Shown: positions 1-14,000 of the stretch, piece by piece
Position numbering within the stretch: position 1 is the stretch's first letter
Layout: each line of letters starts with the position of its first letter
The notes under the pieces: model-generated
The model's input: only the letters and a program-made list of their open reading frames with translations
What the model was told of the DNA's origin: nothing
Databases searched by the model: none
Program-made: the position numbers and the translations under genes
Assembly (NCBI GenBank): GCA_004794785.1
Contig: SJOL01006423.1
Coordinates: 471,342 to 535,341 of the forward strand
Reading direction: 5' to 3'
DNA from: Opisthorchis felineus
Taxonomy: Eukaryota; Platyhelminthes; Trematoda; Opisthorchiida; Opisthorchiidae
DNA length: 64,000 nt

Positions 1-1315
1 CTTCAACAACTTGATATCTCCAGTTCAACACGGATTTCTCCCAAACCGTTCTTGCGTGACGAACATGCTCGTATTTGTGGACAGCTTAACCCAAGCCAAG
101 GACGAGAGACTCATATCGGATGCCATATTTTTCGACTTCTCAAAAGCATTCGATCGAGTCCCACACGTCCCGCTGCTCCACAAACTCGAGCCTTACGGGA
201 TTCAATGGAACATCCTACAATGGATCAAGGCGTTCCTATCAGACAGAACATTCCGAGTGAAAGTAGGCTCGGCCTACTCTTCTTCGGCGCTGGTCTCCTT
301 CGGATTGCCTCAGTGCTCTGTTTTGGGACCACTTCTGCTTATGATCTACATCAAGGACCTTCCAGATGTTCTTTCAAGTCCATGTCTACTTTTTGCGGAC
401 GACTTGAAATCCTGGAGTTCAAATTCAAATGCTCTCCAAATGGATGTAGACGCTGCAATGCAGTGGTCGTTGGACTGGCACATTCCTCTGAATGACGAGA
501 AGTGCGTCCATATGTCATTTGGAAGAGACTCAGCGAACGCCTGTGTCGTGCATGGTGAGAATGGACCAGAAGACATCACGAAGACAGAACCAAAAAGGAT
601 TTGGGTATCTGGCTCTCTTCAAACATGTCCTTCTCACTGCACCACGAGAAATCGGCGCAAAATGCATTCACCTTTCTACGGATGATTAGGTGCACCTTCT
701 CCCGCATTACTCGCACGAACTTCCAAATATTCTATGGGGCCTACGTCAGACCGCTTTTTGAATACGCCAACCAAGTTGCCTACTCAGGGCGCACGAAGGA
801 CATAACCCTCACTGAGCGTGTCCAGCGAGCTGCTACGAAAATTGTTGCCGGCCTTAAATCCGTGGACTACGAAACGCTTCCAGCGGTGCTTAACCTCTTT
901 CCCCTTGAATATCGTCGCCTCCGAGGGGACCCAATTCTTACTGATGCCTTATTTGAATAGGGTTTGGCCAACAGGTTTTTCACCGTTGAGCCAGCAAACC
1001 CACGGCGGGGACATGGTAAGATTTTCAGGCCCAGAGCGAACATTTTCTCTGGGCAAAATTATTTCTGATTTCGTGCAGTAGCTGCGTGGAATAACCTTCC
1101 TCCGACAGTTGTCCACGCTCCTTCTAGAACCCAGTTCAGAGCACTGTTAGACACTATCGTATGCGTGTCCTCGTGCCGGCAAACATACTGCCCCGCGCTG
1201 AGAACTTAAAGAGCAGTGCTACACCCTTTTTTCGCTTGTGCTTCAGGTGTACGACAGCCGCTGAATGACAAGAACAAAACCGCCCCGAAACTCAGTGAAT
1301 CCGTGAATGCGTGAA
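1..1315 (+). mobile_element. CR1-like non-LTR retrotransposon, 3' part, degenerate
   Basis: The conceptual translation is a LINE reverse transcriptase of the CR1/jockey type. It enters the window already inside the fingers region (HGFLPNRSC near 35-60), followed by DFSKAFDRVPH, a altered LPQCSVLGPLL in place of the usual GxPQGSVLGP, and an intact FADD catalytic box near 385-400. The frame shifts near 595 and continues through the thumb and C-terminal part to a stop at 958-960, with further readable but broken coding (AWNNLPP near 1083-1105). The element ends near 1315 in imperfect 8-nt units (GAATCCGT, GAATGCGT), a typical CR1 3' terminus. The 5' half lies outside the window. A second copy of the same 3' end is on the minus strand at 45745-46420. 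The RT identification is firm; the assignment to the CR1 clade is by motif and tail. Confidence 0.85.
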
Positions 1316-3600
1316 AACAGTTCTAAACGTGTGCCGCTGATGTGGCTCTAGTTCTTTAACCTGACAGCTTGAATGGTTCACCTTCGGCCACACAGACAGA
1401 CGGTTGCTAAATTTCTTCCACTGCTCTATAGTCTTCCCACTCCCGAAGTAGTGAATATCCTCCGGATGCTTATACACAAAGAGGAGCTCCCGAAACCGAT
1501 TTCACCTTGACGAACATGTGCTGTATAAGCCCAGCCAGCTCTTCCACCAAGAGTAACCGTCACGCCGGTGACAAAGACCATCTATCTCGGTTGTTGAACG
1601 GCTGTGGAATGTAAATTCAAGACCCACATTTTCAACCCATGCACTCACTAACTCTAAACAACTGCTTGGGAGTGGAAATCTTCGGGCCTTCCACACTTGG
1701 GATGGACGGCACCACTGCTTTTAGTGAGTCATCTTTTCATTTTTCGTGAAACTGTTCATACCTGCGCCTTTGTGCCTACTGAAGAATTACTTGCCTTAGT
1801 GTTGTTGCTTGCTTGCCCCGACTCCTCAAATCTAGCGCAGCAAAGTGTGATTTCTATCGATGACGTCCACGCGATTCTGACCGGCTAAAATGGCGGCCGG
1901 TTCTATTCTGCCAGCCTTCGGCCTTGGGACCGATACCCGCCAAAATGGAGGCTTCCTGCTCCAGTGGATATAATTCCGAGGCTTTTCAGCCACACAACAT
2001 ATGACATTAACCGCTGAACAGAAAACCCTTGAGCGACCCGCCTAGAGCAGACTCAGACCTATATCTTTTGAGCAAATATTTTCAAGAACGATGTGGGTTA
2101 TGCTAAGGCTAAACCGGCTGGGTAAGCTGCTGTAAAAAACTCTAGATAAGGAAAATATGACTGGAATGGAAATTCGGGAAACAACAAACCACCGTTCAAC
2201 CAACTCAGGAAGAAATGTAAGTTCTGTGCTCACTTGTGCAAAGTAAGTATCCTATGACGGGATTTACTTTTCCTCGGGAATGCCGAGAAACTGAGGATAT
2301 CTGCCCACCTGCTTGGGTGGGATGGAGAAGTAAGCATAGTCTTACTTTGGGAGACCAAATGTGGGAATAACCTCGTGTTTAGATACAGGATATAAAGTGG
2401 TCACTTTGATAAGCTTGCAGCATGTTGTTTATACCTCCTTTAGTGTCCTAGTGGGTCGGTACAGGGTTTTAATCCGTGGCTACACATGTCGATCCTCCAT
2501 CGGACTGCAGTAGTGGCAGACAGTAAGCCTTCGGTTTGTCAATAATCAAGCGCATATTTACTAGAAATAGCTCCACAAGCATTTGCTTAGCGGATGCTAA
2601 GGTGCAACCACCAGGTGAAAACTAGTTCCGCACCTGGTTAAAAAGGACTCCACAATCAGAAGGCGGGAAAGTTCCGGATGAGCGCGTCACCGTTGATCAC
2701 GGCCCGCACACGTCGTCAAACTGAAAAGTCAAAAAATCTTATAGGACCATGCGCTTTCCAAGGAGGACCCCGAGCTCCACAGAAGCCACGAGTTTCTGTG
2801 CCAGCCACGGCAACCTCTTCCGGCCCCTGGTCGATTACCTTCCCCGAGGTCGTCACTCATTACTTCGGGAGAACGCTTTTCTGTCAGAGCTTTTCACCCG
2901 CCGAAGTATACCTTGCAAGACCTATGAAAGCATTCGGATACTCACCAGACCTCTCACTGCATCTCTTGAGAGAGCTCGTCCGTTGGAAAACCTCTAGTTT
3001 TCGAACACAGCTCCCACTAAATCACCAAATTCCTTGGTATTGTTCATCATCACTCAGGTACTCAGCTATCGGCTTCATTTACATTCCACTCCAACTTAGC
3101 AATGCTGTGGAGCTATTGCATGCAAAAGTAAAATGAAGAATCGGAAAAAGTATTACAAAGCCAGCATATAAATGAATGAGTAATTACCGATAAAGAAATT
3201 TGTTTGAGTACCAAACTCTTCATTTAAATTTCTCCGTGTTTCCTCAGGGGCACTTTGCCGGCATCAAAATTATTGTGCGTCAGTTTTCAATCTTCCCTAT
3301 TTTTCGATGAGACCTTAACGCACTTTAGAGCTGGGCTAGACACTGGAGAGTTTCTTCGCCCCATTTGTCGCCGTGGCAACCAACAAAAGCCCAACTGGTC
3401 GTAATTCAAAGGACGCGCCTAGTCGAGTGCCTTATATCGTGCATATACAGAACAAATAGGAAGTACGGGTGTAATGGGGAGCTATAGTTATTTTCTTCTC
3501 ACCTACACAAAATCCATTTTGCTGTACAATGTTTTGTTTACCTTTATCACCTGCCTTAACAGCCTCCTGGCGGCAATAATCCCCCAACTGCCTCGTGCGA
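1316..3600. other. Region upstream of CCT6, no gene recognised
   Basis: No conserved coding motif, tRNA or recognisable repeat was found. An open frame of 152 codons (2678-3136, +) shows no familiar domain. A pyrimidine-rich run ending in AG at about 3560, 40 nt before the CCT6 start, could be a 5'-UTR splice or trans-splice acceptor, but this is only a sequence resemblance. Confidence 0.4.
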
Positions 3601-5013
3601 ATGGCGTCGATTTCGATACTAAATCCCAAGGCGGAGTTTGCGAAAGCACAGCATGCATTTAACATAAATCTTGCAGCAGCCAAAGGTCTTTTTGAAGTTC
3701 TAAAGACAAACTTAGGTCCAAAAGGAACAATGAAGATGTAAGTTCACACGATTTAACTCACTTCGCACAGGTTGGTTTCCGGCGCTGGTGATATCAAAAT
3801 CACAAAGGACGGGAACGTGCTTTTACACGAAATGGTAAGAGCCCTCATATACTAAGTGATAAATTTAGCAAATTCAACACCCTACTGCCAGCCTGATTGC
3901 TCGTGTGGCGACTGCTCAAGATGATATGACTGGAGATGGCACCACATCCAACGTCCTGTTAATAGCTGAATTGTTGAAACAAGCTGAAGTGCATACGTCA
4001 GAGGGCCTCCACCCGAGGCTGATAACGGAAGGCTTTGAACTTGCCAGGAATAAATGCATTGAGCTTCTCTCGGAATGTCGAATCGAAGTCCCCGCAGAAA
4101 TGCCCGACAAGGCTGTCCTCACTTCAGTTGTTGGCACGTCATTGCGCACCAAGTTACATCCTGATATGGCCAATATACTCACGGAGGTAACCTATCACTT
4201 GCACCTCAACAGCTCATTGAGTCCCTAGCACGTAGTCGATGCAGTTCTTTGCATCCGTATTCCGGACGAGCCTCTTGATCTTCATCGGATTGAACAGATG
4301 CAAATGCAGAATAAAACCGATATGGACACGTCCTTAATTAAGGGACTTGTACTTGATCATGGTGGACGGCATCCTGACATGCCGAAGCGCGTAACAAATG
4401 CCTACATTCTTACGTGTAATGTGTCATTCGAGTACGAGAAAACGTAAGTTAGTGTACTTTCGTGTCTGATTTCTAAGGGAGGTGAACTCCTCATTCTTTT
4501 ATAAAACTGCCGAAGAGCGCGCAGCCCTTGTGAAGTCCGAACGTGAGTTCATAGACCAACGGGTCCAGAGGGTCATTGACTTGAAGAACAAAGTATGCGA
4601 TGCGGCCGGTGGGGACCCTAAACCCGGTTTCGTCGTCATCAACCAGAAAGGGATCGACCCATTCTCACTGGATGCGTTTGCACGCGAAGGTATTCTAGCT
4701 CTTCGCCGCGCAAAGCGCCGAAACATGGAAAGAGTCGCGCTAGCGTGCGGTGGATACGCAGTCAACTCAGTTGATGACCTCACTCCGGAGTGCCTTGGAC
4801 ATGCAGGGCTTGTTTACGAATACGTGTTGGTATGTTGTTCTTCAAATTTCTACTAAAAATTTAAGGGGGAGGACAAGTTCACCTTCGTTGAAGAATGCAA
4901 AAACCCTCGTTCGGTAACTCTTTTGATGAGAGGACCCAACAAGCACACTCTAACTCAAATAAAGGACGCTATAAATGACGGACTCCGTGCCGCCAAAAAT
5001 ACGATAGAAGATG
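3601..5013 (+). CDS. CCT6: CCT6 exons 1-6 cluster
   Basis: Six exons lie within 1.4 kb, separated by introns of 33 (3738-3770), 34 (3835-3868), 42 (4187-4228), 34 (4444-4477) and 36 nt (4830-4865). Each intron starts with GTAA or GTATGT and ends in AG, and removing them keeps one frame. The block holds the N-terminal equatorial, intermediate and apical domains and the return into the equatorial domain. Confidence 0.95.
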
Positions 5014-8000
5014 GTAGGTCTTATTTTCGTTGCCTGTTTCTAACCTGCCGAACCTAACCCAGTTGAAATTCATGGCGGCTATAATTGAAGTGAAAATACC
5101 TTCCGGCTTAACGGAATTGGTGGTATCTCATTCAGCCCACCGGTTGTTCCGCTGATAGGTCATGTCATTAGGTAAAACTCATCAAAATCGCTCATTATTT
5201 GTATTTGGACAGTTGGGCGCACAACACCCGAAGAAGCCCTCTGGTGTTTTGGGAGGTAGTGAGGTGCAGAGGGTGCAAATATGGGCGCTAAATATTGAAG
5301 GTCACTGGTTTTAGTCGTGTCTTATCTCACAGACCTTAACCTGGCTTAATTGGCGAGCTGAATCCAGGAAGGCTGAGGCCAGTTAAACGGTTTATTGAAA
5401 GAAGGATCGGTGGTTCGTTCACAGGGACGCCTAGGAAGGTAGACCAAATATTTTGAAGCATTGTCAAGCTGGTCTGCAAGTAGGACCTTGGGATCGCCAG
5501 GCGAATGCAAATATAGTGACCCTCCATCTGTGGTGCCTTTTCAGCTTATACCTGCCATACAACCCGAGGGAAGCAGATCGAGGTAATGTCAGGTTACCAA
5601 AACATAGACAGGAGAGTGTATTTCGGTCACTGACCGTACCTAAACCACTAAACTATCCGGAGCCGTTGAGTTGTTGCTCAGGTGCTCAGTGGTACAATTT
5701 TTCGGTATGACGGACTCCGATGAGCTTCTCAGCCGAGATAGCTCAGTGGTTGAGGTGCTAACTTACTGAACGGAAAGTTCGTGGTTCGGAGCCAACCTCG
5801 GCATCTTGACTGCTCTTGTGTAGGTTTGGGCAACTTGGCAGTACCATACCCGCCGTGCTTCGGGTGGCATGAGAACTAGGCACCGAAAGGGCGTTGCGGT
5901 TGAACGATATAATCATTGTTATTACTGTTATTATCATTAATGAAATAGACGGGGAATCCCCGGTTACCCACATGAAAAACCCCGTAACCGAGGAACGGGA
6001 CTCCCCAACAGTCATCCCTATCCTCAGAATAGGTGCGTGAACACTGAAAAGCGTCATGGCAGCAGCCTAGCAAACAACGTCAAACATGCTCCATGCTCTT
6101 ATCCTGTGAAGTTAGACCGAACAGAGGTAGGTACAGTCATAATAAGCTGGGTTTCATCCTACAAGAGGATGCATCGATCATAAGTTCACTCCGACAGATT
6201 CTGGAACAGCGATGCTGCGTTTGCCAACCAACAATGGAGGTTTTTCTTAGCTGGAAAGCCGCTTCTGGCTCGTTTGATAACCGGGCACCATGGCAGCATC
6301 TTTGGAGTAGAGGTGTCCTCCACAATTTTTGACCGTCCTGTGTGCAGTACGCAATCGCACGTAGAGGTCCACCTCAAGTTTTTGGCCAGATGACCTCCCA
6401 CCCGCATTGTCCAAAGATGGCAGTGAATTCCTCAATCAGCGTCTGTCTGATCTTGCCTGCATTGGATTAAAGAAGGCTGTCCCGGACAACTGAAGAGAAT
6501 CGGTGATAGTGCCCACTTTTTTTAAAAAGGGCTCGTAATGGGTGTGATAGCCACAGGAGGATCAGCTTGACCCCAGTCGTAACGAGACTGTTGGCGTCAC
6601 TTGTGCTTCGACGCCTTATGATGGCTGGGGAAACTGACTCGACAGCAGCAATCAGGATTCCAGCCTGGTTGGGGCAGCGTTGACTAAATCTGGAAAGAAA
6701 GTGACAACATGAATGCCACTAGCATTGGTTAGCAGCCATTTCTTGCAGCGTCTCTGGTCGGCCGGCGAGAGGGTCACGGTGACCTCACCCTTGGAAAGCA
6801 ACCGAATCAGCAGCTCTCAAACTTCGGTCTTTTTCACATTCTTTTGCCAAGCCGCATCCACCTCGCAGTTTGCGCCATTACAAAGAAGGCGGGGGAAAAA
6901 GCACTCATCTCAATAGACGATGATTCGGCTATGTAGCACATGAATGAGGTACCGCAGTTGATTGTGCCTGATGTTTACGGCGACTCTAGTACCCGCTTCA
7001 CAGCCGAATGCGTCTTCTAACTGAATCGTTTCTGTCTTATTGACGCCAATATATGCCAGCAATGCTTCTGAGACATTCGTGGTTAAAAACCCGAGGATCC
7101 CTGGGGTCATCTGCACGCAGAGGCCATGTCTCATCGTCGTCATCATAGCAATATTAGCGTGGACACTGACGCTTCACTGAGGTACAACCACACAGTTTAA
7201 TTACGTTTTAAGCCTTAGGAAGAAAAAGAGAAAAGAGTGAATGAAGGAGGGGACCTAGTGCTGGCCTATCGCGAGATGGCGCGAATTTGATGACCGGAAG
7301 GTCCGTGGTTCGAAGACGACCTCTGCATCCGGACTTCCCCTGTCTGGACTTGAGCAACCTGGCAGTATCCCAGCCATCGCGCTTCTTCAAGGTGGCATGG
7401 CAGCTAGGCACCGAAAGGATGCTACAGCTGAACGATTTATTAGAAAGTTTTCACACCTCTGTCAGGCAATCCGGAAGGAAGCTGACAGCATGAACGCCAC
7501 TGACGTCGATCAGCCGCCATTTCTTGCAGTGTCTCCAGCGGAGCGCAGGAAGGGTCGCTAGGACCCCATCCTGGAAGTCGGATAACAATACCTAAGCTCT
7601 TCGTAGACCAGGTCATACATTGTTCTCGCGGGTTGCGCCATTCTGAAGGAGGCACTCAGAACAACATTCGTCTCGGAAGACGGTGTTTCGGCATGCATAG
7701 GACATGACTGAACCACCGCAGTTGATGATGCTGAATGTTTTTTCGGCGACTTAAGTGCCTGCTGTACAATCGAATACCCGTTTTCCATTTACCTCATTAC
7801 GAAGTCGTTGGTGCCATCCGACACCGCCAACGCTTCTGAGGACTCGATGATCAAAAACCTAAACACGCCTGTCCTCAGAGGTCATATCTCGCAACCATAA
7901 AACGATACATCCCTTACGGCAGCCTGGTACATGCGACCTTTACGACCCAGTGATATGCTGTTTTGACGCCACAAATGATGCAATTTAGCAAACGTAATTC

Positions 8001-11000
8001 GGGCCTTTGAGATTCGTGCACTGACTTCATCGGATACAGCTCCGTCCGGTAATACAGCTGCCGAGGTATGTAAGCTTCTCCAAAACCTCCAGTGCTTCTT
8101 GAATTTTAAGGGACATTTTCAGAGGTTACATGTTCCGAAGCATGACTGCAAGGCGCATTCCGAAGGATCGTATGATGGTGGCTAGTTTATTCAAGAGAGC
8201 TTGTGCTTAGCCTTCTCTTCAGTGACGAGAACAATGCCGTTTGCGTCCTCCAGATAGACAAGGTTCTCACCATTGATGGTTTGAACACCGGGGTTTCGAA
8301 GACCTTCCAGCGTTCGCCTCATTATTTTGTCAACGACGAAGTTAGACAGAAATGCAGGGTGAATATCCTTACTGGACGCCACTTTATGTAGGGAAGTTTT
8401 CAGAGAGGTCAATATACACTCCCACACGCCCTGAAGTGAATGAATTTGGGAACCGCATTATGTTAACAAACTTCTGGGGCAGCTAAGAGCACTGCACGCC
8501 TAAAATAAAAAAACCAAGATCGTGGGTCGTCTGCACATAGGACATTGACCTAACGGCTGGCGGGGTGTGAAAATGTGGTCGACAGGGGCTCTGCCTAGTC
8601 GAAATCCCGCTTGCTACTGCATTCACTGCGAGTACGCCTTCTGAAATTGGGCACTATCACCAACTCACCCAAGTTCTCTGGAACAATCTGCTGACGTTCC
8701 TCGGGTTTTTCGCTTCCTGATCAGCACTGATACTCAGTTTTACGTGTTCTCTGATGATGAGCTCAGTTGGGTTGTGGTTGCAATCAGGAGGAATCTGTCG
8801 CCGGGCCTCAAGCACTTCCACGGTTCTATCAGAGATTTAGTTCATGGATGTGGTTGAATGCGTTGTACCGCAGGTAGAAGTTCCGTCATCATCATGGACA
8901 GCATGACATCAGTGTTCAACACTGAATAAAGGTGACCAGGGAGGGGACTTAGTGCTAACTTACTACAATCATTCCGAGGTGCCTACACCTCCAAGCACTC
9001 CTTCAGGCAATCTGGATAGAAACTGACAACAAGAACGCCATTGACATCGATTAGCAGCCATATCTTGCAGCGTCTCCAACCAGGCGCGGGATCACGCGGT
9101 CTCCATCCTGGAAGGCGAGTAGCACCGACAGCTCCCAAAAGTTTCGTAATCTCCTTCTTACCTCTCTTTCAGGTCAAGGGTTGGTCACCTCTCTCTTTCC
9201 GCCACTCTGAGTTGGGCATGAAAAGCAGCACTCTCTTCAGCAAACGACGGTTCGGCATACGCAACACATGGCCTAACCAACGCAGCTTCTCGTGCTGGAC
9301 ACATTCCTCAATGGAAGTCCACCTTGCACAACCGAAAACTCGCTTTCTAATTGCCTCGTTACGGATTCGCCGACACGAGCTATGGTTCTGAGACAACGAT
9401 TGTCGAACACCTGAAGACGTCTCAGTTCCGCTGCCCGAACAGGCCAAGTCTCACAGCCATACAACAAAACAGCCCACACCGTAGCTTGATACACACGTCC
9501 CTTGAAATTCAGGGATATGCCTGTTTGACGCCATAGGTGTCTCAAATTAGCAAACTCTACCCGGGCCTTTCAGATTTGTGCATTGATCTCATCTGTCACA
9601 CTGCAATCACAACTGATACAACTTTCAAGGAATGTGAAACGCTCCACAACTTTGAGTCTCCCCCTGAATTTTAAGTGGCGCGTTTAGTGACTGCATGTCC
9701 AGGAGCATGACCTTACACTCTGTGGGTGCAAAGTGCATACCAAAGGAGGGGATCATTTTGGTCAGTTCATCCAAAAGCACCTGCGCCCTCTCCTCTTCGA
9801 AGACGAGAACGATATCGTCTGCATATTGCAGATCGACGAGGTTTTCGTCACGCTATTTGAACACTGGGGTTTTGAAGGTTTTCCAGCGTTCGTCTCATTA
9901 TCTCATCAATCATGAAATTAAATAGGGATGGAAAGAGTTGGTACCCACGACGGACACCACTTTGTGTACGGAAGCTTTCCGTATACTCTCACGTCCGGAA
10001 GTCTGAGAATATGTATCTATATCGTTCAGCTGCAGCACCCTTTCGGTGCCTAGCTGCCATGCCACCCGAAAGAAGCACGAGGGCTCGGATACTGCCAGGT
10101 TGCCCAAGCCTAGGCAGGGGAAGTCGAGAGGCAGAGGTCGGGTTCGAACCACGGACCTTCCGGTCAGTAAATTCGCGCTCTAAGCACTGAGCAATCTCGC
10201 CCCCCTCTGATAATGCAAAGAACGTATTACGTTCACAAACTTCCGGGGAATTCCTTGATGAGCAAGCGTGTCAAGAACAGACCGGTCAACCGAGTCGAAT
10301 GCACCTTGGAAATTCAGGTCGTTTGTACGTATGGCGTTGTTCTAGCACCTGACGGAGTGTGAAGATTTGGTGAATGCAACCTCGGGGCTCGGTTTCATAG
10401 TGGGAATAAGCCGCTTGCGGGTGCGTTTGTTAGCTCAGCATTGATAAACTTGTGTAACAGGTGTCCGAGTTGTTACAGGTGCGCAGCCGCAGCTTTGGCC
10501 ATAGCCAGAAAACCATGAGAATTTCGCCTGACTGGTTAACAAGCAAAGCTTTTGTATCGGTGCTGATGCCTTCAGCGAGTGATAGACCCCACTTTATCGA
10601 AATTCTTTCAGGCGTTGCCAAACGAACGGCGCAGAGGCGACTATCAGCGGGTATCCAATCAAGTAGAGACGCTCCCCTCGGTCGCTCAATACAATACCCA
10701 CGCTGGCAAATCCAGCTTCAGCTGCCTCTGCATCATCAGAGGTGCGCAGCCTGAACCTGGAAGAGAGCGAGTGGGCAGTCAGTTCCATTACAGTACTTGC
10801 GTCCTGTATCCTTGTTTTTGACAGACAGGATACCTCAGTGCATAGGGATACAGCGTACGAGCAAGAGCGGCTTGTTCTCCTGCTTGCTTCACTGTACGAA
10901 CATTAAAGGCAGCTAAGTAGGCCAGCTTTCGGAGGTTTAAAACATATTTCGAAATGTTTAGGGTTTTTACTGAAGTCGGGCACAGAAGCCGTAGCTGAGC

Positions 11001-14000
11001 GTGATGCACCGTGAACAATGCCGTCAGTCCTAAAGCTTAGACATGCGGGGAGAGTAAAAGAGGGAATACATGAAAATGTAAGAAGAAAGGCGTCGGCAGT
11101 AGCATGTTTTCGCCCACCCGCCCTGCTGTATGCAGCAAGTAAGGCGACGCGACTAGTGACACCACGCGACGGCCGATGTGGCTTGGGAGTGCTGTTACTT
11201 GTAAGTGTCATGGTTGTGCGTGGGATACATCCAGGGCGCCCAAACCTAGACAGGAGGACGATTCGGGTTCTCAACTAAAGCTTTTGGCTCAAGAGCTTGA
11301 CCGCAGAGCATTGGGTGGTGGGTGCCGGCATACTATTACAGTAAAACGTTTTTTAAGGAACGGGTCGTTAAGCCTGCTTCAGTCCCAAATCTGAAGAACC
11401 AGGAGACTATTTGTCAGACGTTTGCTCGCTGACCATCCGGGTGTCGAAGTGAAACCCCCAGTAGAGCTCAACGAGTCATAGAGGTACACAAGCCGCTGCA
11501 TCTTGAGATGATCCAGCCCTAGTGCAGCGGATGTCATGTCTCGCAACCGTTCAAAACGCTGCTGTTATTGTAGCCTTGTTCACGATCCTTGGAACTTCAG
11601 GATACGTCTTTTTGACGCCACAAGTGATGTGAATTGACAAGCGTGATTGGGGCCTTCGAGATTCATGCACTGAATTCATCGGACACACTTCCGTTAGGGA
11701 TAACACGTTCCTCGGTATGTTCATCACTTTCCACAGTCCTCAGCACTTCCCCTTCAGTCACAAGGTGTATATTCAGGGCCCACATATTCAGAAGCATAAG
11801 TATGCACTTTGTAGATGCATTCCGAAAGGTGGCTAATGGTGGTCAGTTTACTCAACATCGCGTGTGCCCTGTGTTCGTCCCTAATTTTTGTAACACCTTT
11901 TCGGTGTCTAACTGCCATGCTGCCCGAAGGAAGCAGGGGGGCTGGGATACTGCAGGGTTGCCCAAGCCTAGACAGAAGAAGTCGTGATGCAGAGGTTAAG
12001 TTCGGACCACGGACCTTCTGGTCAGTAAATTCGCGCTCTAACCACTGAGACATCTCGTCCTCAGAGATTAGGACGATGTTGTCTGCATCATCCAGCACCG
12101 ATGTGAACACCAAAGTTCTGAAGATCCTCAAGTGCCGAATAATTATTCCATGATGATGAAGTTGAACAACAATGGAGAGTGTGGACATCTTTGTCGGACA
12201 CCACCTTTTGGAGGATAGCTTTTGGAGACTTTACGCTCTCACGCGCCCGGATGTGTATGTCAGGAACCTGTGTCCGAAACTCACTGGGAACCACAAACTT
12301 CGCCGAACTTGTTTCAGAAAGACCGTCTGTTTTCCGGTAAGAAAACCCAGCTGTTAACTGACCGTTCAAGCAACTAATCGGCATCGACTGATGGCGGTCT
12401 CGTGTTCAGGCATGTCCTAGACGCAGTGCCGACAAAGGCCGATCGGATAGCTTCGACTGGAGGTCAAAATGCGCCTTATGATTTTGCACTCGTTTGTTTA
12501 CGATAAGGCTGTTGTTTCTATTGGATGAGTACTTCCCCGTTACCAAGGTTCTGGAGCCGGTGTTCGTAGTCATTTGCAACAGAATTTAAGAACCGGATTA
12601 TGTTCACAAACTTCTTGGACATCCTCTGTTCGGGAAGCATGGCTAGGAGCGCTTACTGATCGACAGAATCTTCAAGTGAAGGAACACCGAGATTGTGAGT
12701 CGTTTGTGCATGTTGCCCTGCCGTAGCACCTAATGTACTGTAGATGGAAGTTTCGGTATCACTCACACGTTTGGATATCTCTCCATCCATCGTAAGCATG
12801 TAGGCAAGCGTTTGTTTGATTTTTGATGAGCTCGTCAGAGACCAAGCGACTTGTGAATTTTGCTCAGAACTGAAAAGCGCAATGAGGAACAGTAACGGAT
12901 AAGTACATGACGTATTCGCTCAGGTATTCCAGGGGGAGTGGATGTGGTTTGTTTGGTTATATTGACAAATACCCAAAAAAAGTGACGAACCAGTGTACGT
13001 ACAGCTACTCTGAATGAGGCATATTTGAGACACCCATACCTTCCAAACTGTTCAAAACCTGGTTACTGTGACTGTAACACCGTATAGTTTCGGTTCAACC
13101 TTCAGCCTACTTTCATACGTCGTGGGCGATTAATGAACGATCCTCTTCCCTGCGGTTTCCATTCAGCACACGGCTGGACAGAAAGAGCTCAATGAGGTAG
13201 ATGTGAACCATGGAGCGCGATCAATCCGTCCACCATGAAACAATTTTCTCCTTCCTAGAACTATTCAACATAGCTCATCCTTCCTGATCCAATGTCCGTG
13301 TATCTCCTGCGCGTAGAAGCCGCGTTTCTGATCCATAATGCAGATTGATTGCACTCCTTTTCTGCATACTCTGTTCTTGGTAGACAAGCTGACTTCGCAC
13401 TGACTCATTGGTGTCGAAGGTTTGTGGGCGCTATTCTGGCCGTCTCGATTCAAAAAGTGATGGCTTGGAGCACAGTGTGATCGTTTCTAAACTCACCGTT
13501 CGGTCGGTTTTTGGTGCGAAGCCATCACGAGTAGACCGGGCCTTATCATGCTTTGGCTGTTTTTGTACCTCCGTGGCCCATTGGGTTGTTCCGGGGGGGG
13601 GGATGTCTGCGATGCGCACAGTGTCATACATGGTCGGTGAAGGAACGTATGTAATGCCTCCATACGGTTGATTCTTTGCACAAATGCCAAACCTGGACAC
13701 TACGGAAGCTAGGAGACGAGTAGTTGGCTTCATCTATAGATGTCTAATTGTGTGGTAGAGACAGCTTATTTCATCGGCCAGCGAAATTGTACGTTTACGC
13801 AGATCCTGCAACTGATGGCGAAATTCGTCATCTGTTGAGCGCTCGATCTACAGCTTGATACAATCGTACCACTTGCGCCTGTTCGGCCATGCGTTCTACA
13901 CGCCTGATGATGACCGTTTACCTTGGCAAAATTTATTCACCCGGTCAGTTTGGTGTAGAAAAAGGCAACAGCTGGACAGGCTGTAATGTAACACTATGAA

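Noticed and set aside
2678..3136. 152-codon open frame upstream of CCT6
   Set aside because: No recognisable domain, splice structure or repeat match; length is compatible with chance in this composition.
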